Positions 16,640 to 26,645 of a DNA stretch of 63,060 bases are shown one piece after another. Numbering within the stretch: the first letter of the stretch is position 1; each line of letters starts with the position of its first letter. The DNA lies in the IMG/VR virus record IMGVR_UViG_3300033996_001274, positions 1 through 63,060 of that record; one strand, written 5' to 3'. The position numbers and the translations under genes are program-made. Under the pieces are notes generated by a model, which was not told where the DNA came from, searched no databases, and saw only the letters and a program-made list of their open reading frames with translations. The DNA comes from a virus.

Positions 16640-17718
16640 ATTATTTCGTTAACTTTTTTTAATGCCGATTCAATTACTTGATGCATATCATAGTATTTGT
16701 ATTCTGCCAATCTACCTCCAAAGATAACATTTTTTTCTGAGTTTACCAAACTTTTATACAAATTATATTTCTCATTGTTTTCAGAATCATTTACTGGATA
16801 ATAAGGTTCGGTGGTTTTAGCATCATATTCTATTGGATATTCATGTGTAACCCATGTGGTATTACTATCTCCAAATTCAAAATGTTTATGTTCTATTGTT
16901 CTGGTATATGGAGTTTCTGAATCCGTATAGTTCATTATAGCACAACCTTGATAATTTGGAATATCCAATTGGTTATGTTCAAATTTAGTTGTTTTATATT
17001 CTAATTCACCAAATTTGTAATTATAAAATTTATCAATTGGGCCGGTGTAGATTACTTTTTTATATTCGGGTAGTTCATCGGTAAAATAATCCGTATTTAA
17101 TTTAACATCAATACCTTCTAATAGTTTTTCAAATATTTGAGTATACCCCCCAATTGGAATACCTTGATATTTGTCATTAAAATAATTATTATCGTATGTA
17201 AATCTAACAGGTAATCTTTTAATAATTTCCTTTGGTAATTCCGTTGCCGGTTTTCTCCATTGTTTTTCGGTATATCCTTTTATCAATTTGGTGTAAACAT
17301 CCTTACCTACAAATTTAATTGCTTGTTCTTCTAAGTTAGTAGGTTCGGTAACATCATCACTTTGTTTCTGAATCATTGTCTTTGCTTCATCCGGAGTAGT
17401 GACCCCCCACATTTGGGAAAACGTCCACATATTAAATGGTAACGAATACAATTCTCCTTTATAATTTGCAACGGGTGATAATCTAAAATGATTAAATTTA
17501 ACAAACTGATTTATCCATTTCCAAACTTCTTCGTTTGATGTGTGGAATATATGTGGGCCATAATCATGCACATTTATACCATCCCTATTTGATGTATGAC
17601 AATTTCCACCAATATGATTTCTATTATCAATTACACAAACTTTATAACCCTTTTTATTTAGTTCATATGCACATATAGAACCAAAGAAACCAGAACCAAC
17701 TATTAAATAATCGTACAT
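16636..17718 (-). CDS. glf: UDP-galactopyranose mutase
   Basis: A 360-residue flavoenzyme interconverting UDP-galactopyranose and UDP-galactofuranose. It has the FAD-binding start (DYLIVGSGFFGSICAYEL), the GGNCHT and DYGPHIFHTS motifs, the FNMWTFSQMWG region, and arginines near the end (FGGRLAEYKYYDM) characteristic of this family. Length is typical. It implies that galactofuranose, or a related furanose, is used by one of the neighbouring transferases. It overlaps its downstream neighbour by four bases. Confidence 0.93.
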   Translation of the reverse strand: MYDYLIVGSGFFGSICAYELNKKGYKVCVIDNRNHIGGNCHTSNRDGINVHDYGPHIFHTSNEEVWKWINQFVKFNHFRLSPVANYKGELYSLPFNMWTFSQMWGVTTPDEAKTMIQKQSDDVTEPTNLEEQAIKFVGKDVYTKLIKGYTEKQWRKPATELPKEIIKRLPVRFTYDNNYFNDKYQGIPIGGYTQIFEKLLEGIDVKLNTDYFTDELPEYKKVIYTGPIDKFYNYKFGELEYKTTKFEHNQLDIPNYQGCAIMNYTDSETPYTRTIEHKHFEFGDSNTTWVTHEYPIEYDAKTTEPYYPVNDSENNEKYNLYKSLVNSEKNVIFGGRLAEYKYYDMHQVIESALKKVNEII

Positions 17719-18564
17719 TTATTTTATAATTTTTTTAAATACTTCTACAATATGGTTATTTATATTTTCTTTTGTAAATGTTTTTTCTGCAAACTCATAT
17801 AAATTATTTGATAATTTATCATATAGTTCTGGATTATTTTCTACATATTCGAGTTTTTCAATTAAATTAGATAAATCTCGTTTAACCATAATACAATTTT
17901 CACCATCTACTAAACCATCCATCCAAAATTCTTGATAAGGTCTTTCATTTATAAACAAAACACGTTTAGTACAACATAAAAATTTTAATCTACCTGACCA
18001 CCCAACTCCTTCAATATCAATTAGATATTTGTATTTACAATGTTCTGCCAATGAAACAAAATTATTAGCTGTTAATTTTTCTGGATTATCTCTTATAAAA
18101 TCAATCGCATTACATAATAGTAAGTTTGGATATTGAATAGCCAGTTGATTATACTTCATTCTTGTCGGTATATGTGAACCGATAGAACCAGACCAAAATA
18201 GTTTATTTATGATTGGTATATTTTTCGCTTGTATTTTTATTTCATTTACTGTATTTTCAAAACTTTCTATGCCAATTTGTCTCCAACCATCAAATGTAAA
18301 ACAAGGAATTGTTTTATATTTATCACTTGCGTGGGCGTAACTAAATCTATCATTATCAAGTTGGTCAGATGTATTGATTAGTATTTGTAACTTCTTATTA
18401 TGAAAAACTTCTTCATTTGATTTTAACCCATCTATTATAAGTTTTATTGTTGATGGATTTCTATCTTCATATCCACCATAATCATAAAAAGTAAAAACAT
18501 TTTCTACAAGACGTATTTCGAATGAATATCTTGGACCAGATTGGTTTATAATATTATATTCCAT
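17719..18564 (-). CDS. GT90/CAP10-like glycosyltransferase
   Basis: A 281-residue protein whose second half has the pattern of the CAP10 (GT90) family: KYKYLIDIEG, then WSGRLKFLCC, FINERPYQEFW and VKRDLSNL. GT90 enzymes transfer xylose or glucose from UDP-sugars. It ends one base before the glf start. Donor and acceptor cannot be read from sequence. Confidence 0.68.
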   Translation of the reverse strand: MEYNIINQSGPRYSFEIRLVENVFTFYDYGGYEDRNPSTIKLIIDGLKSNEEVFHNKKLQILINTSDQLDNDRFSYAHASDKYKTIPCFTFDGWRQIGIESFENTVNEIKIQAKNIPIINKLFWSGSIGSHIPTRMKYNQLAIQYPNLLLCNAIDFIRDNPEKLTANNFVSLAEHCKYKYLIDIEGVGWSGRLKFLCCTKRVLFINERPYQEFWMDGLVDGENCIMVKRDLSNLIEKLEYVENNPELYDKLSNNLYEFAEKTFTKENINNHIVEVFKKIIK

Positions 18565-19245
18565 TTAGTATAATTCTTTATATCCGTGAATAAAACATGC
18601 GGTATCTGATACAATCCTATTTGGATATGTCATATCATCAGTGCCTTCCCATATCTGATAGGTATACCCAAAATATTGTAAAAAACAATTGATTAAAATA
18701 TCACTCCAACCTGTAATTCTACTATCGTATTTAACTAACTCTTCCAATTTAAATTCATCAATTTTTGAATATGAATCTAAAAAAGATTGTCTTCTAAAAA
18801 TAGAACCACCACACATACCATACCCCCAAAGTGTATTTTTTTGGTTTCGATTCATCAATACATTTTTTATTGGGGTAGGCCAATCCCATGCTATCATTCC
18901 ACCACTATCTTCGGTTGGAAATGTTATATCAGAACTTACTGTTAATACATCATCTTCAAATATTACTATCCACTCTTCATTGTATTTTAAACAAGTATCA
19001 TTTACTCGTTTTAACCATTCATAACAACCTTCTATTTTATCAAATCTACCACCAGGAAAAACGTTAATATCTGAAAATGTAAAATCAATTCCGTATGTTT
19101 CAACAAAGTGAGAATAATCACTACCATTGTCAGATACTACTCTCATTTTAGCAGTTGGGAAAAACTCTCTAAATTTTTGTATTGTAAATTCAGTTGCCTT
19201 GTCATTTTTCCAAGTCTGATAGTGTACTGCAAATTTATTTTCCAT
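18565..19245 (-). CDS. GT-A glycosyltransferase (GT25-like)
   Basis: A 226-residue protein with a central IVIFEDDVLTV segment, the usual EDD metal site of GT25-like transferases, preceded by RVNDTCLKYNEEW and followed by a GYGMCGGSIFRR acceptor-loop region. Contiguous with the GT90-like gene. Substrate unknown. Confidence 0.65.
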   Translation of the reverse strand: MENKFAVHYQTWKNDKATEFTIQKFREFFPTAKMRVVSDNGSDYSHFVETYGIDFTFSDINVFPGGRFDKIEGCYEWLKRVNDTCLKYNEEWIVIFEDDVLTVSSDITFPTEDSGGMIAWDWPTPIKNVLMNRNQKNTLWGYGMCGGSIFRRQSFLDSYSKIDEFKLEELVKYDSRITGWSDILINCFLQYFGYTYQIWEGTDDMTYPNRIVSDTACFIHGYKELY

Positions 19246-19247
19246 AT

Positions 19248-19688
19248 TTATTTTGATTTATAATTAATTATATAATCAGAACATATCCCTTCACATTCAC
19301 TAACATCATCATTATAAATTTCAGGCATTACTGCTATACTTCCTTTAATCGGTTGTTTACCAGGATATACCCACATCCACCCATTTGAAGTTAAAGTCAT
19401 AACATCATTTTCGTGCCAAAAATAGTTAAATCCATCAAATGAATTAAACCATTCCATCGCTTCTATATTTTTACAATGTATCCATAAACTATAATGTCTA
19501 TCATTTAACCATTTTTGTGAAACGCCATATTGTGGTTTATCATGCCCTAAAAATAATTGACCTTCTACCATCCATACATCCACTTCAACATTAAATCCAT
19601 CTGATATTGCTTTGTCAATATACATTGGTTCGTTTTCATATGATTCAAACTTTCCATTTGTGTTTCCTCTATGTGATATTAGTATCAT
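19248..19688 (-). CDS. GDPD/PI-PLC-like phosphodiesterase
   Basis: A 146-residue TIM-barrel fragment with the start of the GDPD family: ISHRGNTNG, then a glutamate/aspartate pair in FNVEVDVWMV, LFLGHD and LWIHCKN. These supply the catalytic histidine and metal-binding acids. At 146 residues it is shorter than typical GDPD enzymes (about 240), as seen in versions placed in polysaccharide clusters. It may remove or transfer glycerophosphate groups from a glycan. Confidence 0.7.
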   Translation of the reverse strand: MILISHRGNTNGKFESYENEPMYIDKAISDGFNVEVDVWMVEGQLFLGHDKPQYGVSQKWLNDRHYSLWIHCKNIEAMEWFNSFDGFNYFWHENDVMTLTSNGWMWVYPGKQPIKGSIAVMPEIYNDDVSECEGICSDYIINYKSK

Positions 19689-21052
19689 CTCTTATTTTCT
19701 AAATAGTAATTCAAATCTTCAGGTGTTCCTAACCCCCACATCTTTTCAATGTTGAATGTTTTTATTTTTTTACAATCTGCAATTGCTTCATTAAAAGTTG
19801 GACAAGTGTAAAATTCACCATTTGTTCTAATATCTTTACTAATCATTTGTTCTGCATATTTTACATAATCAGAACCTTTGGCCCAATAGTAAATCCCAAC
19901 TGTTGCAATATCTGAAATTGGATTCTTCTCTGCTACTTCGGTTACATATCCATACTCATCCACTTTAGCGAATGACCATTTTGGATGTGTTGCGGTAAAT
20001 GTAACAATTCCTCCATCTACTTTCTGCTCAATCATCTTATACATAAACTCATTACTATCCCACTCAAGGAATTGGTCAGAGTTAGCCATAACCAATGGTT
20101 GGTTATTATCAATGAATTCTTTTGCTAATAAAGTTGTACATGCTGCACCTTCGGTTATACCATCAACTTCTACAATTTTACAGTTAGGGGTGATTAAATT
20201 TAATAGGGTATCTAAGTTATATTTTGCTCTATGTTCTTTTTGTACTACATAAATGTACGTTGCTTCTATATTAAGATTATCTACAACCACCTGAATCATT
20301 GGTTTACCTTCCACATCAATTAGTGGTTTAGGGAATGTATATCCAGCTTGTTGAAATCTACTTCCAGCTCCGGCCATTGGGATAAGAACGTTCATCTTAC
20401 CACCTTGCCATTTTGGAATACTCATAACTTTATTTTTGTTTAATTTGTTTTCTATTTTTTCTAATGTCAAATCATTTGGGTTGTCCACTCTTAATACACT
20501 TGCTCTACTTCTACTTGCTGCCAATAGTCCATGTGGAGAATCTTCTACTATTAGAGTTTCTTCAGGCAAACATCCCATCATACTCATAGCCTTCCAATAC
20601 ATTTCAGGGTGCGGTTTAGAGTTCTTTACATCCTCATTGGAGATGATTAAATCCATATACTCAATTATACCTATCTTTGCTAACATAACCAATACAGACC
20701 TTCTAATTGAGTTTGAAGCACATGCTAACTTATAACCCTTATCTCTCAATTCCTTAAACAATTCAATCTTTTGTAAATCGGGTTGTAATTCAGATATTGC
20801 TTCAATTGTTAATTGTTGTTTTCTATTCCAAACAGTTTCGTATGTATCTCTTTGTAGTCCTTTGTTTTGTGTTAATAATTCTAATTTCTGATTGGTTTTT
20901 AATCCATCGTATATAGATAGGTGTTCTGCTTCTGAAATAACATATTTTGTACTCTTTGCTATTTCCCACAAAGCCTTATTCAATGTTTCAAAATGTATTT
21001 GTTTTGCTTCTACTAATACACCATCCAAATCAAATATAATTAATTTTGTCAT
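19685..21052 (-). CDS. HAD phosphatase fused to sugar nucleotidyltransferase
   Basis: A 455-residue fusion. Residues 1-205 are a HAD phosphatase or phosphomutase of the beta-phosphoglucomutase type (DLDG at 8-11, ASNS, KPHPE, VEDSPHG). Residues 220-455 are a nucleotidyltransferase (GAGSRF at 228-233, FPKPL, MANSDQFLEWD, GLGTPEDL). One polypeptide could remove or move a phosphate and activate a sugar as its nucleotide. An internal ATG at residue 220 could also give the second domain alone. It overlaps both neighbours. Confidence 0.85.
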   Translation of the reverse strand: MTKLIIFDLDGVLVEAKQIHFETLNKALWEIAKSTKYVISEAEHLSIYDGLKTNQKLELLTQNKGLQRDTYETVWNRKQQLTIEAISELQPDLQKIELFKELRDKGYKLACASNSIRRSVLVMLAKIGIIEYMDLIISNEDVKNSKPHPEMYWKAMSMMGCLPEETLIVEDSPHGLLAASRSRASVLRVDNPNDLTLEKIENKLNKNKVMSIPKWQGGKMNVLIPMAGAGSRFQQAGYTFPKPLIDVEGKPMIQVVVDNLNIEATYIYVVQKEHRAKYNLDTLLNLITPNCKIVEVDGITEGAACTTLLAKEFIDNNQPLVMANSDQFLEWDSNEFMYKMIEQKVDGGIVTFTATHPKWSFAKVDEYGYVTEVAEKNPISDIATVGIYYWAKGSDYVKYAEQMISKDIRTNGEFYTCPTFNEAIADCKKIKTFNIEKMWGLGTPEDLNYYLENKR

Positions 21053-21792
21053 TATCTTCCGTATTTTTGATAATCGTTATGCATAAACAATCCTTCGTTA
21101 TGCCCTACTTTATATTCCTGTTGTGCCCACCATTTACTAATATTACCTTCCAATGCAATACCTTCTCCTGCAAAGGGTTTGACAGTATCTAAATAAAATT
21201 GTTTTTTATAAAGACATGGGTTATTTGTCCAATTACCATAACGAGATGTAGTCCAAAACATATCTTCCGATTTCTTTATCAAATCAGGGAATTCAACTGC
21301 AGGGTCTAACCAATGCAGTGAATCTAAAAGATGAGGTGATGTACATTCAATTTCATCATCATAATAAGTAAGTTCTTTTCCTATATTTCTAAATGAAAAA
21401 TGTGGATTACCTGGCTGTTGTCTATGTCTTAATCTAACAACATCCATACCCATTTCAATTGCTTGATAACTTTTCTTTAATGTATCATATGTAGTTTCTT
21501 TATCTTCAATTAAATTCCAATCATGTTCTAATACTAAAACATATTCTTCCTTTGCATTTTCAGTCAAACGAATGAATGCTTGACCTATTCCGATATTCTT
21601 TTGTAACCCAATGAAATCTAATCCAAAGTGTTTTGCGATTTCCATATCTTGCGAGGTTACCTCCTGAAATAGAATCGTAACATCGTTTACCATATCAAAC
21701 AAACCATTTTCATAATATGTAGTTAAAGTATCTACAAGGACTTGTCCACTACGCCATGCCAATATTCCTATACTGATTGGTAACTTATTCAT
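21052..21792 (-). CDS. GT2-like glycosyltransferase
   Basis: A 246-residue protein with a GT2-type N-terminus (ISIGILAWRSGQVLVDTL) and acidic LVLEHDWNLIED segment taking the place of the DxD motif. Later there is an aromatic segment (MFWTTSRYGNWTNNP). Shares its stop/start base with the HAD fusion gene. Acceptor unknown. Confidence 0.6.
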   Translation of the reverse strand: MNKLPISIGILAWRSGQVLVDTLTTYYENGLFDMVNDVTILFQEVTSQDMEIAKHFGLDFIGLQKNIGIGQAFIRLTENAKEEYVLVLEHDWNLIEDKETTYDTLKKSYQAIEMGMDVVRLRHRQQPGNPHFSFRNIGKELTYYDDEIECTSPHLLDSLHWLDPAVEFPDLIKKSEDMFWTTSRYGNWTNNPCLYKKQFYLDTVKPFAGEGIALEGNISKWWAQQEYKVGHNEGLFMHNDYQKYGR

Positions 21793-21795
21793 AAC

Positions 21796-22398
21796 TTATA
21801 TTTTTTTATAATGTATGTTTATTTCTGCTTCAACTTCATCATTAATAGTTTCTTTTACTATTTCAAATCCATTTGACTTTAAATACTCTCGAATATCCTC
21901 AGCTTTATTACTTGTATTTTTATATAATTCAACTGCATTTGATGCTTCAATTACACCTTCATTTACAAACGATATTTTATCTTTTAAAGATTTTAAAACA
22001 TTAAAATCATTTCCTTGTGCATCTATATGTAAAAAATCGATAGTTTCAATTTTATATAATTCACAAAAATCATATAATGTAATGGTTGGTACAATATAAG
22101 AATGAGTATTACTAAAATCAGCTCTACCTGGCCAAGTTTCATTTAAATCATCAGAAAATTCATATAAACTACTGCAACCCCAATCCCAATGACCTGCTAT
22201 ATTAAATTTTTTGAATGAGTTTTCAGAATCTACTGCAAATGGTAAAATTCTAATATTTTTATTTTCATATGATAGTGGCCAAAGATACTTTACTAATAGT
22301 TCATACGTTGGTTCAAATGCATATACAATAGAACCATCTGATGCTAATTCTTCGGTTTCCGTACCTTTATTAGCTCCTACTTCAATTTTTATTTTCAT
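21796..22398 (-). CDS. FkbM-family methyltransferase
   Basis: A 200-residue SAM-dependent methyltransferase, started at 22398 because the longer frame overlaps the upstream gene. It opens with the SAM-binding IEVGANKGTET, followed by YAFEPTYE, and later has the FkbM signature FLHIDAQGNDFNVL. FkbM enzymes methylate hydroxyl groups of sugars or small molecules, and are usual in glycan clusters. Confidence 0.82.
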   Translation of the reverse strand: MKIKIEVGANKGTETEELASDGSIVYAFEPTYELLVKYLWPLSYENKNIRILPFAVDSENSFKKFNIAGHWDWGCSSLYEFSDDLNETWPGRADFSNTHSYIVPTITLYDFCELYKIETIDFLHIDAQGNDFNVLKSLKDKISFVNEGVIEASNAVELYKNTSNKAEDIREYLKSNGFEIVKETINDEVEAEINIHYKKI

Positions 22399-22400
22399 TT

Positions 22401-23072
22401 TTATAAATTTAAGAATTTGTATGGATTTTCTGGCCAATGAGTTTCTGCATTCACATTTCTAACCAATCTATAATCCCAATTTGTTTGATGTACTTTTATA
22501 TTATTATCTTTAAGTTGTTTCCCCAAAAATGTTTCAGGATGCCATCTACCCAATTCATGTGCAAATATATTTAAATTCAAAAATGTATCTGAATAAATTT
22601 TCATTGCATCATACGTTCCTATTGCTAGTTGGTCGTTATACCCACCCATATTAAATTCTTCAGTTGGTATATAGATATCATATTTTTTATTACTTAAATC
22701 ATTAATTATACTTTCAATATCAAATTTTGGTTGAAGTAGTAAATCAAATCTTGCTCTGATTACCACATCATACTCCCCTTCTATTAAATCAAAACATTTC
22801 TTAATGGAATAATACATTAACACATTATTCTTAGTGTTTCCTTCTATTTTTATACCATTTAAATCTAACATTGGTACTAATACATCCAATGCTTCTTTAT
22901 CTGAATTTATTTCTAATTTTTTTGGATTGTATAAATCAATTGCTCTACACTCATCCCAACTATGTATAAATGTATCAACTTGATGTTCATTATTTATAAA
23001 GGCATCGTAAATATATGGATAACAAAACATAGAACTTCTAGGTTTTCCAGATATACATAAAGCAATTTTCAT
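22401..23072 (-). CDS. Putative glycosyltransferase of capsule type
   Basis: A 223-residue protein with N-terminal KIALCISGKPRSS, a DTFIHSWDE segment and VIRARFDLLLQP, a layout found in uncharacterised capsule and LPS synthesis proteins. RARFD probably takes the place of the acidic metal motif. Assigned only as a probable transferase on that pattern and its surroundings. Confidence 0.55.
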   Translation of the reverse strand: MKIALCISGKPRSSMFCYPYIYDAFINNEHQVDTFIHSWDECRAIDLYNPKKLEINSDKEALDVLVPMLDLNGIKIEGNTKNNVLMYYSIKKCFDLIEGEYDVVIRARFDLLLQPKFDIESIINDLSNKKYDIYIPTEEFNMGGYNDQLAIGTYDAMKIYSDTFLNLNIFAHELGRWHPETFLGKQLKDNNIKVHQTNWDYRLVRNVNAETHWPENPYKFLNL

Positions 23073-23096
23073 AATTTTTATTTTATATACTGAATA

Positions 23097-23318
23097 CTAT
23101 GGTTGTTTAAATACTTCTATACATAATACATTTTTATCGTTTACCAAAATCATTCTACCATCACTTGTCATAAGTTTAGTAAATTGACCTTGCTTAATGT
23201 ATTCTGATTCTATATTTTCAAAAGTTCGTTTTTCCCCACCTACAAAATGTATTATTTGAGTGACATATTTTCCTTGCGATTTAACACTTGATTCACAATC
23301 TAATTTTAATAATGCCAT
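23097..23318 (-). CDS. 73-residue protein, unknown
   Basis: A short, probably all-beta protein (KYVTQIIHFVGGEKRTFENI, MILVNDKNVLCIEVF). It overlaps the stop of the 23318 gene by one base, so it is likely a real gene. No family recognised; I see no signal peptide or membrane helix. Confidence 0.5.
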   Translation of the reverse strand: MALLKLDCESSVKSQGKYVTQIIHFVGGEKRTFENIESEYIKQGQFTKLMTSDGRMILVNDKNVLCIEVFKQP

Positions 23319-24205
23319 TATTTAATTTTTTTAAAATTATTAAATTCGGTTATTAGTTTATCTACTCTTTGTATTTGAGTATGAGTATTTAAAACCTTAT
23401 TCATTCCATTTAGGGCAATGCGATTGAGTTCATTTCTATTTTCATTATAATAATTTATCTTTTCAATACAATCTAACATATTATCATAATAAACTATTTC
23501 TTCACCCTCTATAAACATTTCAGAAAGACCAGTTGATTCTTTTAACCTATCAGTTATAACCATCTTACCGCATGCCATTCCTTCAAACAATCTACGAGTT
23601 ATTTCTCCCCATCTACTATTCTGAATAACCATTAAACCGGAATTCAAAAATTCAGTATGTTCTATAGCATCCATTCCGTTTCGGTTTCCAATCCCACCAT
23701 CACCCCATTCCGTAAGGTAATCTAAAAATTCAGAACCACCTCTTCCTCTACTTGTAACCGCAACATATTGAGGCGGTTCATCCATTGGGAATTGAACTGC
23801 CGTATCTGCCCAATGGGGGACCCAATCAGCAGTTATGCCTCTTTTTCTATATTCTTCTGCTGATACTTTATCTGGTGTAATTGTATAATGAAACCTATTT
23901 GCTTTTGGATAGTTTCTTACAAAGTTTTGAGGGTCATCTCCACTTTCTTGTATCCAAAATGTGTTTGGTTTTAAACTCTTATCCAACCATTTAGAATCAA
24001 TTCTACCCCAATCCATAAACAATACAATATCCGTTGGGATATCTTGTTGAATCCATAATTGTAATTGAGAATCATCCGTTGCAGTTATTGAAACTATTTC
24101 AGTTTCCCATCCTCTCTTTTGGAATTCATTTAATAATGATAAAGGAGTTGACCACGTTTCATTTGGAGCGTGGTTATATACGAATGTTATTTTAGATGGT
24201 TGCAT
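23318..24205 (-). CDS. GT-B glycosyltransferase (Glyco_trans_1_2 type)
   Basis: A 295-residue GT-B protein. The C-terminal half has RRLFEGMACGKMVITDRL, followed by EGEEIVYYDN and a helical end, as in the Glyco_trans_1_2 domain; the conserved glutamate of LFEGMACG would bind the donor nucleotide. N-terminal half starts ITFVYNHAPNETW. It overlaps the upstream GT2 gene by 14 bases. Confidence 0.75.
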   Translation of the reverse strand: MQPSKITFVYNHAPNETWSTPLSLLNEFQKRGWETEIVSITATDDSQLQLWIQQDIPTDIVLFMDWGRIDSKWLDKSLKPNTFWIQESGDDPQNFVRNYPKANRFHYTITPDKVSAEEYRKRGITADWVPHWADTAVQFPMDEPPQYVAVTSRGRGGSEFLDYLTEWGDGGIGNRNGMDAIEHTEFLNSGLMVIQNSRWGEITRRLFEGMACGKMVITDRLKESTGLSEMFIEGEEIVYYDNMLDCIEKINYYNENRNELNRIALNGMNKVLNTHTQIQRVDKLITEFNNFKKIK

Positions 24206-24818
24206 AGAAAGAGTTTTGTTTTTCCTGTCTTTCTATTTGTTTATGATGATATAAACAAAATTGTTCTTCTGCTGGAAAATTTGAGAATGTATTGTATCCA
24301 GTAATTCTTTCATGTACTTTACCCATCCATGTAACATCATCCGTATTCTTATATATTCTTGTCTGATAATCAGGAAAGTTTACCCATTGGGTTTCGTTTA
24401 CATTCCAACCCCATTGTTGAATATGAGATTGAGTTAAACCTTCGACTGTATTGATTCGCGGTACAAAAACAATATCTACATTATTACTATCCAACACCTC
24501 ACCCAATATTTCTATTAGATATTCGTGTGGAATCTCATCGGCATCTATTTGAAAAATATAATCCTTTGAACAATGAGATTTAAGATTATTTTTGAATGAT
24601 GCAAAATCATTATTTAATGAAAAACCAACCACTTTGTGATTGGAATGCATTACATTGATTAAATTAAGATAATCTGCTACCTCTTTAGTAACTGATGCCT
24701 CATCATATTGAATGACAATCTCATCTTCTTCTCTGATATGTAATTGTAAAAAATTAAGGAGTTGTGCTAACTCATCAATTTCATTACAAACTGTAACTGC
24801 GTAACTTATACTAGCCAT
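24192..24818 (-). CDS. GT2 glycosyltransferase
   Basis: A 208-residue GT2 enzyme with start ISYAVTVCNEIDELAQLL, a DxD motif in IFQIDADEIPHE, and a WMGKVHERITGY segment typical of WaaE/KdtX-like transferases. It is shorter than full-length members but keeps these key elements. Confidence 0.78.
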   Translation of the reverse strand: MASISYAVTVCNEIDELAQLLNFLQLHIREEDEIVIQYDEASVTKEVADYLNLINVMHSNHKVVGFSLNNDFASFKNNLKSHCSKDYIFQIDADEIPHEYLIEILGEVLDSNNVDIVFVPRINTVEGLTQSHIQQWGWNVNETQWVNFPDYQTRIYKNTDDVTWMGKVHERITGYNTFSNFPAEEQFCLYHHKQIERQEKQNSFYATI

Positions 24819-25332
24819 CTTTTTCGTTTATTTCTTTTTTAATAACTTCTCGTCTTGTAGAAGCCGTATTTCCTTCTTGGAATATTTCTTGTAAAAACCC
24901 ATCTTCAAATCGGATTTCCCAAACATTAGCAATTTTATCTAAAAAATAACTTCTATAATTATCTAATTTATGTGAGTAGATTGTTCTATTTCGTTTTACA
25001 TAGGTTTCAAATAATTGATGACCATCTTTACTCATTAATTTGAGTAACTCACTTAATGGTTGGTCTTTTTCAATTGGTTTTGTTTTATCTCTAAGTTTAT
25101 TTAAAAATGTAATAAAATTTGCAGGTAATACGTGATTCAATAAAAGACAATGAATTTTGTTATCAATTTTACCAATTACAAATACATATCTACTTTCCAT
25201 CCCAACTTTTGTTGGTGGTACACCATCAACATATGTAGAAATACGATAAACGTTTCTAGGTAAAATTAGTGATTTACTAATTCTTCGTTCCGGTTTTAAT
25301 ATTTCTTTATATTGGTTGGTATAAAACTGCAT
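24811..25332 (-). CDS. Phage protein of unknown function
   Basis: A 173-residue soluble protein. Recognisable segments are RYVFVIGKIDNKIHCLLLN, FITFLNKLRDKTKPI and IANVWEIRFEDG. I recall similar proteins in other large T4-like phages, without a known role. It lies between two transferases, overlapping the downstream one by eight bases. Confidence 0.55.
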   Translation of the reverse strand: MQFYTNQYKEILKPERRISKSLILPRNVYRISTYVDGVPPTKVGMESRYVFVIGKIDNKIHCLLLNHVLPANFITFLNKLRDKTKPIEKDQPLSELLKLMSKDGHQLFETYVKRNRTIYSHKLDNYRSYFLDKIANVWEIRFEDGFLQEIFQEGNTASTRREVIKKEINEKDG

Positions 25333-25333
25333 T

Positions 25334-26635
25334 TTATAATTTAGTTATCTTTGGTAAGTTTAACTGAGGTAATTTCAATTGAACATGACTTGCAACTTTA
25401 ACATATTTATTAAGTAAATTACCAAAAACTTCTGTCATTTTTTCTAGTGAGAAATTATTTTTAATATTTGTTTGCAATCCCTTTGAAGTATCTGAATATT
25501 TATTATAATTTTTAAACACATCCATTATTTTTTGTGCTGCAGTTGAATAATTTACGGAGAACCATTGTGATTCTGCCATTAAGAATTGGTTTGCTGCTGA
25601 TGGGTGGACATTTGTTAATTCTCCATCTAAATAAATAGTATTAGTTTCAGGTAAAAAATCAGTCAATCCACTCCATTTTGAAACTATAACAGGTTTACCC
25701 GTTGTAGCAAACTCTGCAAGTGGCCTACCATACCCTTCACCCTTAGTAAATGATATCATAGCCTTTACTTTTGGATGATGATATAAATTTGCTATTTCGC
25801 TTGATTTCATATCTCCAAATAATAAATAAATAGGTGGACAGTTTTCACCATATTCTTTTGTTATGGTTTTAATTTTTTCACTAATCTCTTCTCTATCGAT
25901 AATACTAAATCCAGCCATAGATGTTTTTAATATCAAACCGGGTTGTTTATTTTTTGGAACGGATTTAAAAATAGTACAAAATGTTTTAATTAACATTCCT
26001 ACATCTTTTCTGTCTTGTCCTAAATCTCCACTCAACCAATGACCTACAAATAAGAAATTAAAATCAGTTTCAATTTTTTTATCTAATTTTTCAGTATTAA
26101 TAAGAACATCAGTTTCTTGATTAGTTCTATTTAAAAAAATATCTAAATCAACTCCTTCGAAAAGAACTTCAATTGGAGTTTGAACACTTATATCTCTAAT
26201 TTTTTGACCTGATGCTTTATCCACTTCAGAAAACGAAGTTTTTTGTAATACCTCTTTTGTAAAGTTAGATGGTACTAAAACTAAATCCATTCTATTACAA
26301 CCATCAATAAAATCCTTTGGTGCTAAAGTAGTTTCAACTCCTGCGGTAATACCAATATTGTATTTACCCATTTTTTTAAATTCATTAGCAACTGTAACCT
26401 GAATATATACATCCGGTTCTCTATCTAACGTTGTAATGACACTACTCAATACTTTTTTACTAAATTCACTCACACCATCGAGTTGATTTTGTGGTGTAGA
26501 ACCCCAACGAGTTGGTACTACTTTCACATCATATTTATCCAAATCAAATAAACTCTGAAGTAAATCTCTACTATGGTCACCATATCCACTCCTTGTAAAA
26601 ACTGGTGCTTGAAATACTAATAATGGTTTGCTCAT
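25334..26635 (-). CDS. GT4-like glycosyltransferase
   Basis: A 433-residue GT-B protein. It starts with a glycine/serine donor loop region (APVFTRSGYGDHSRDLL), has FLFVGHWLSGDLGQDRK at the start of the second Rossmann domain, and SFTKGEGYGRPLAEFATTG, the EGYG...E signature of GT4 transferases. It ends in a Leu/Pro/Lys-rich tail. Probably cytoplasmic. Confidence 0.8.
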   Translation of the reverse strand: MSKPLLVFQAPVFTRSGYGDHSRDLLQSLFDLDKYDVKVVPTRWGSTPQNQLDGVSEFSKKVLSSVITTLDREPDVYIQVTVANEFKKMGKYNIGITAGVETTLAPKDFIDGCNRMDLVLVPSNFTKEVLQKTSFSEVDKASGQKIRDISVQTPIEVLFEGVDLDIFLNRTNQETDVLINTEKLDKKIETDFNFLFVGHWLSGDLGQDRKDVGMLIKTFCTIFKSVPKNKQPGLILKTSMAGFSIIDREEISEKIKTITKEYGENCPPIYLLFGDMKSSEIANLYHHPKVKAMISFTKGEGYGRPLAEFATTGKPVIVSKWSGLTDFLPETNTIYLDGELTNVHPSAANQFLMAESQWFSVNYSTAAQKIMDVFKNYNKYSDTSKGLQTNIKNNFSLEKMTEVFGNLLNKYVKVASHVQLKLPQLNLPKITKL

Positions 26636-26645
26636 ATTTTATTTT

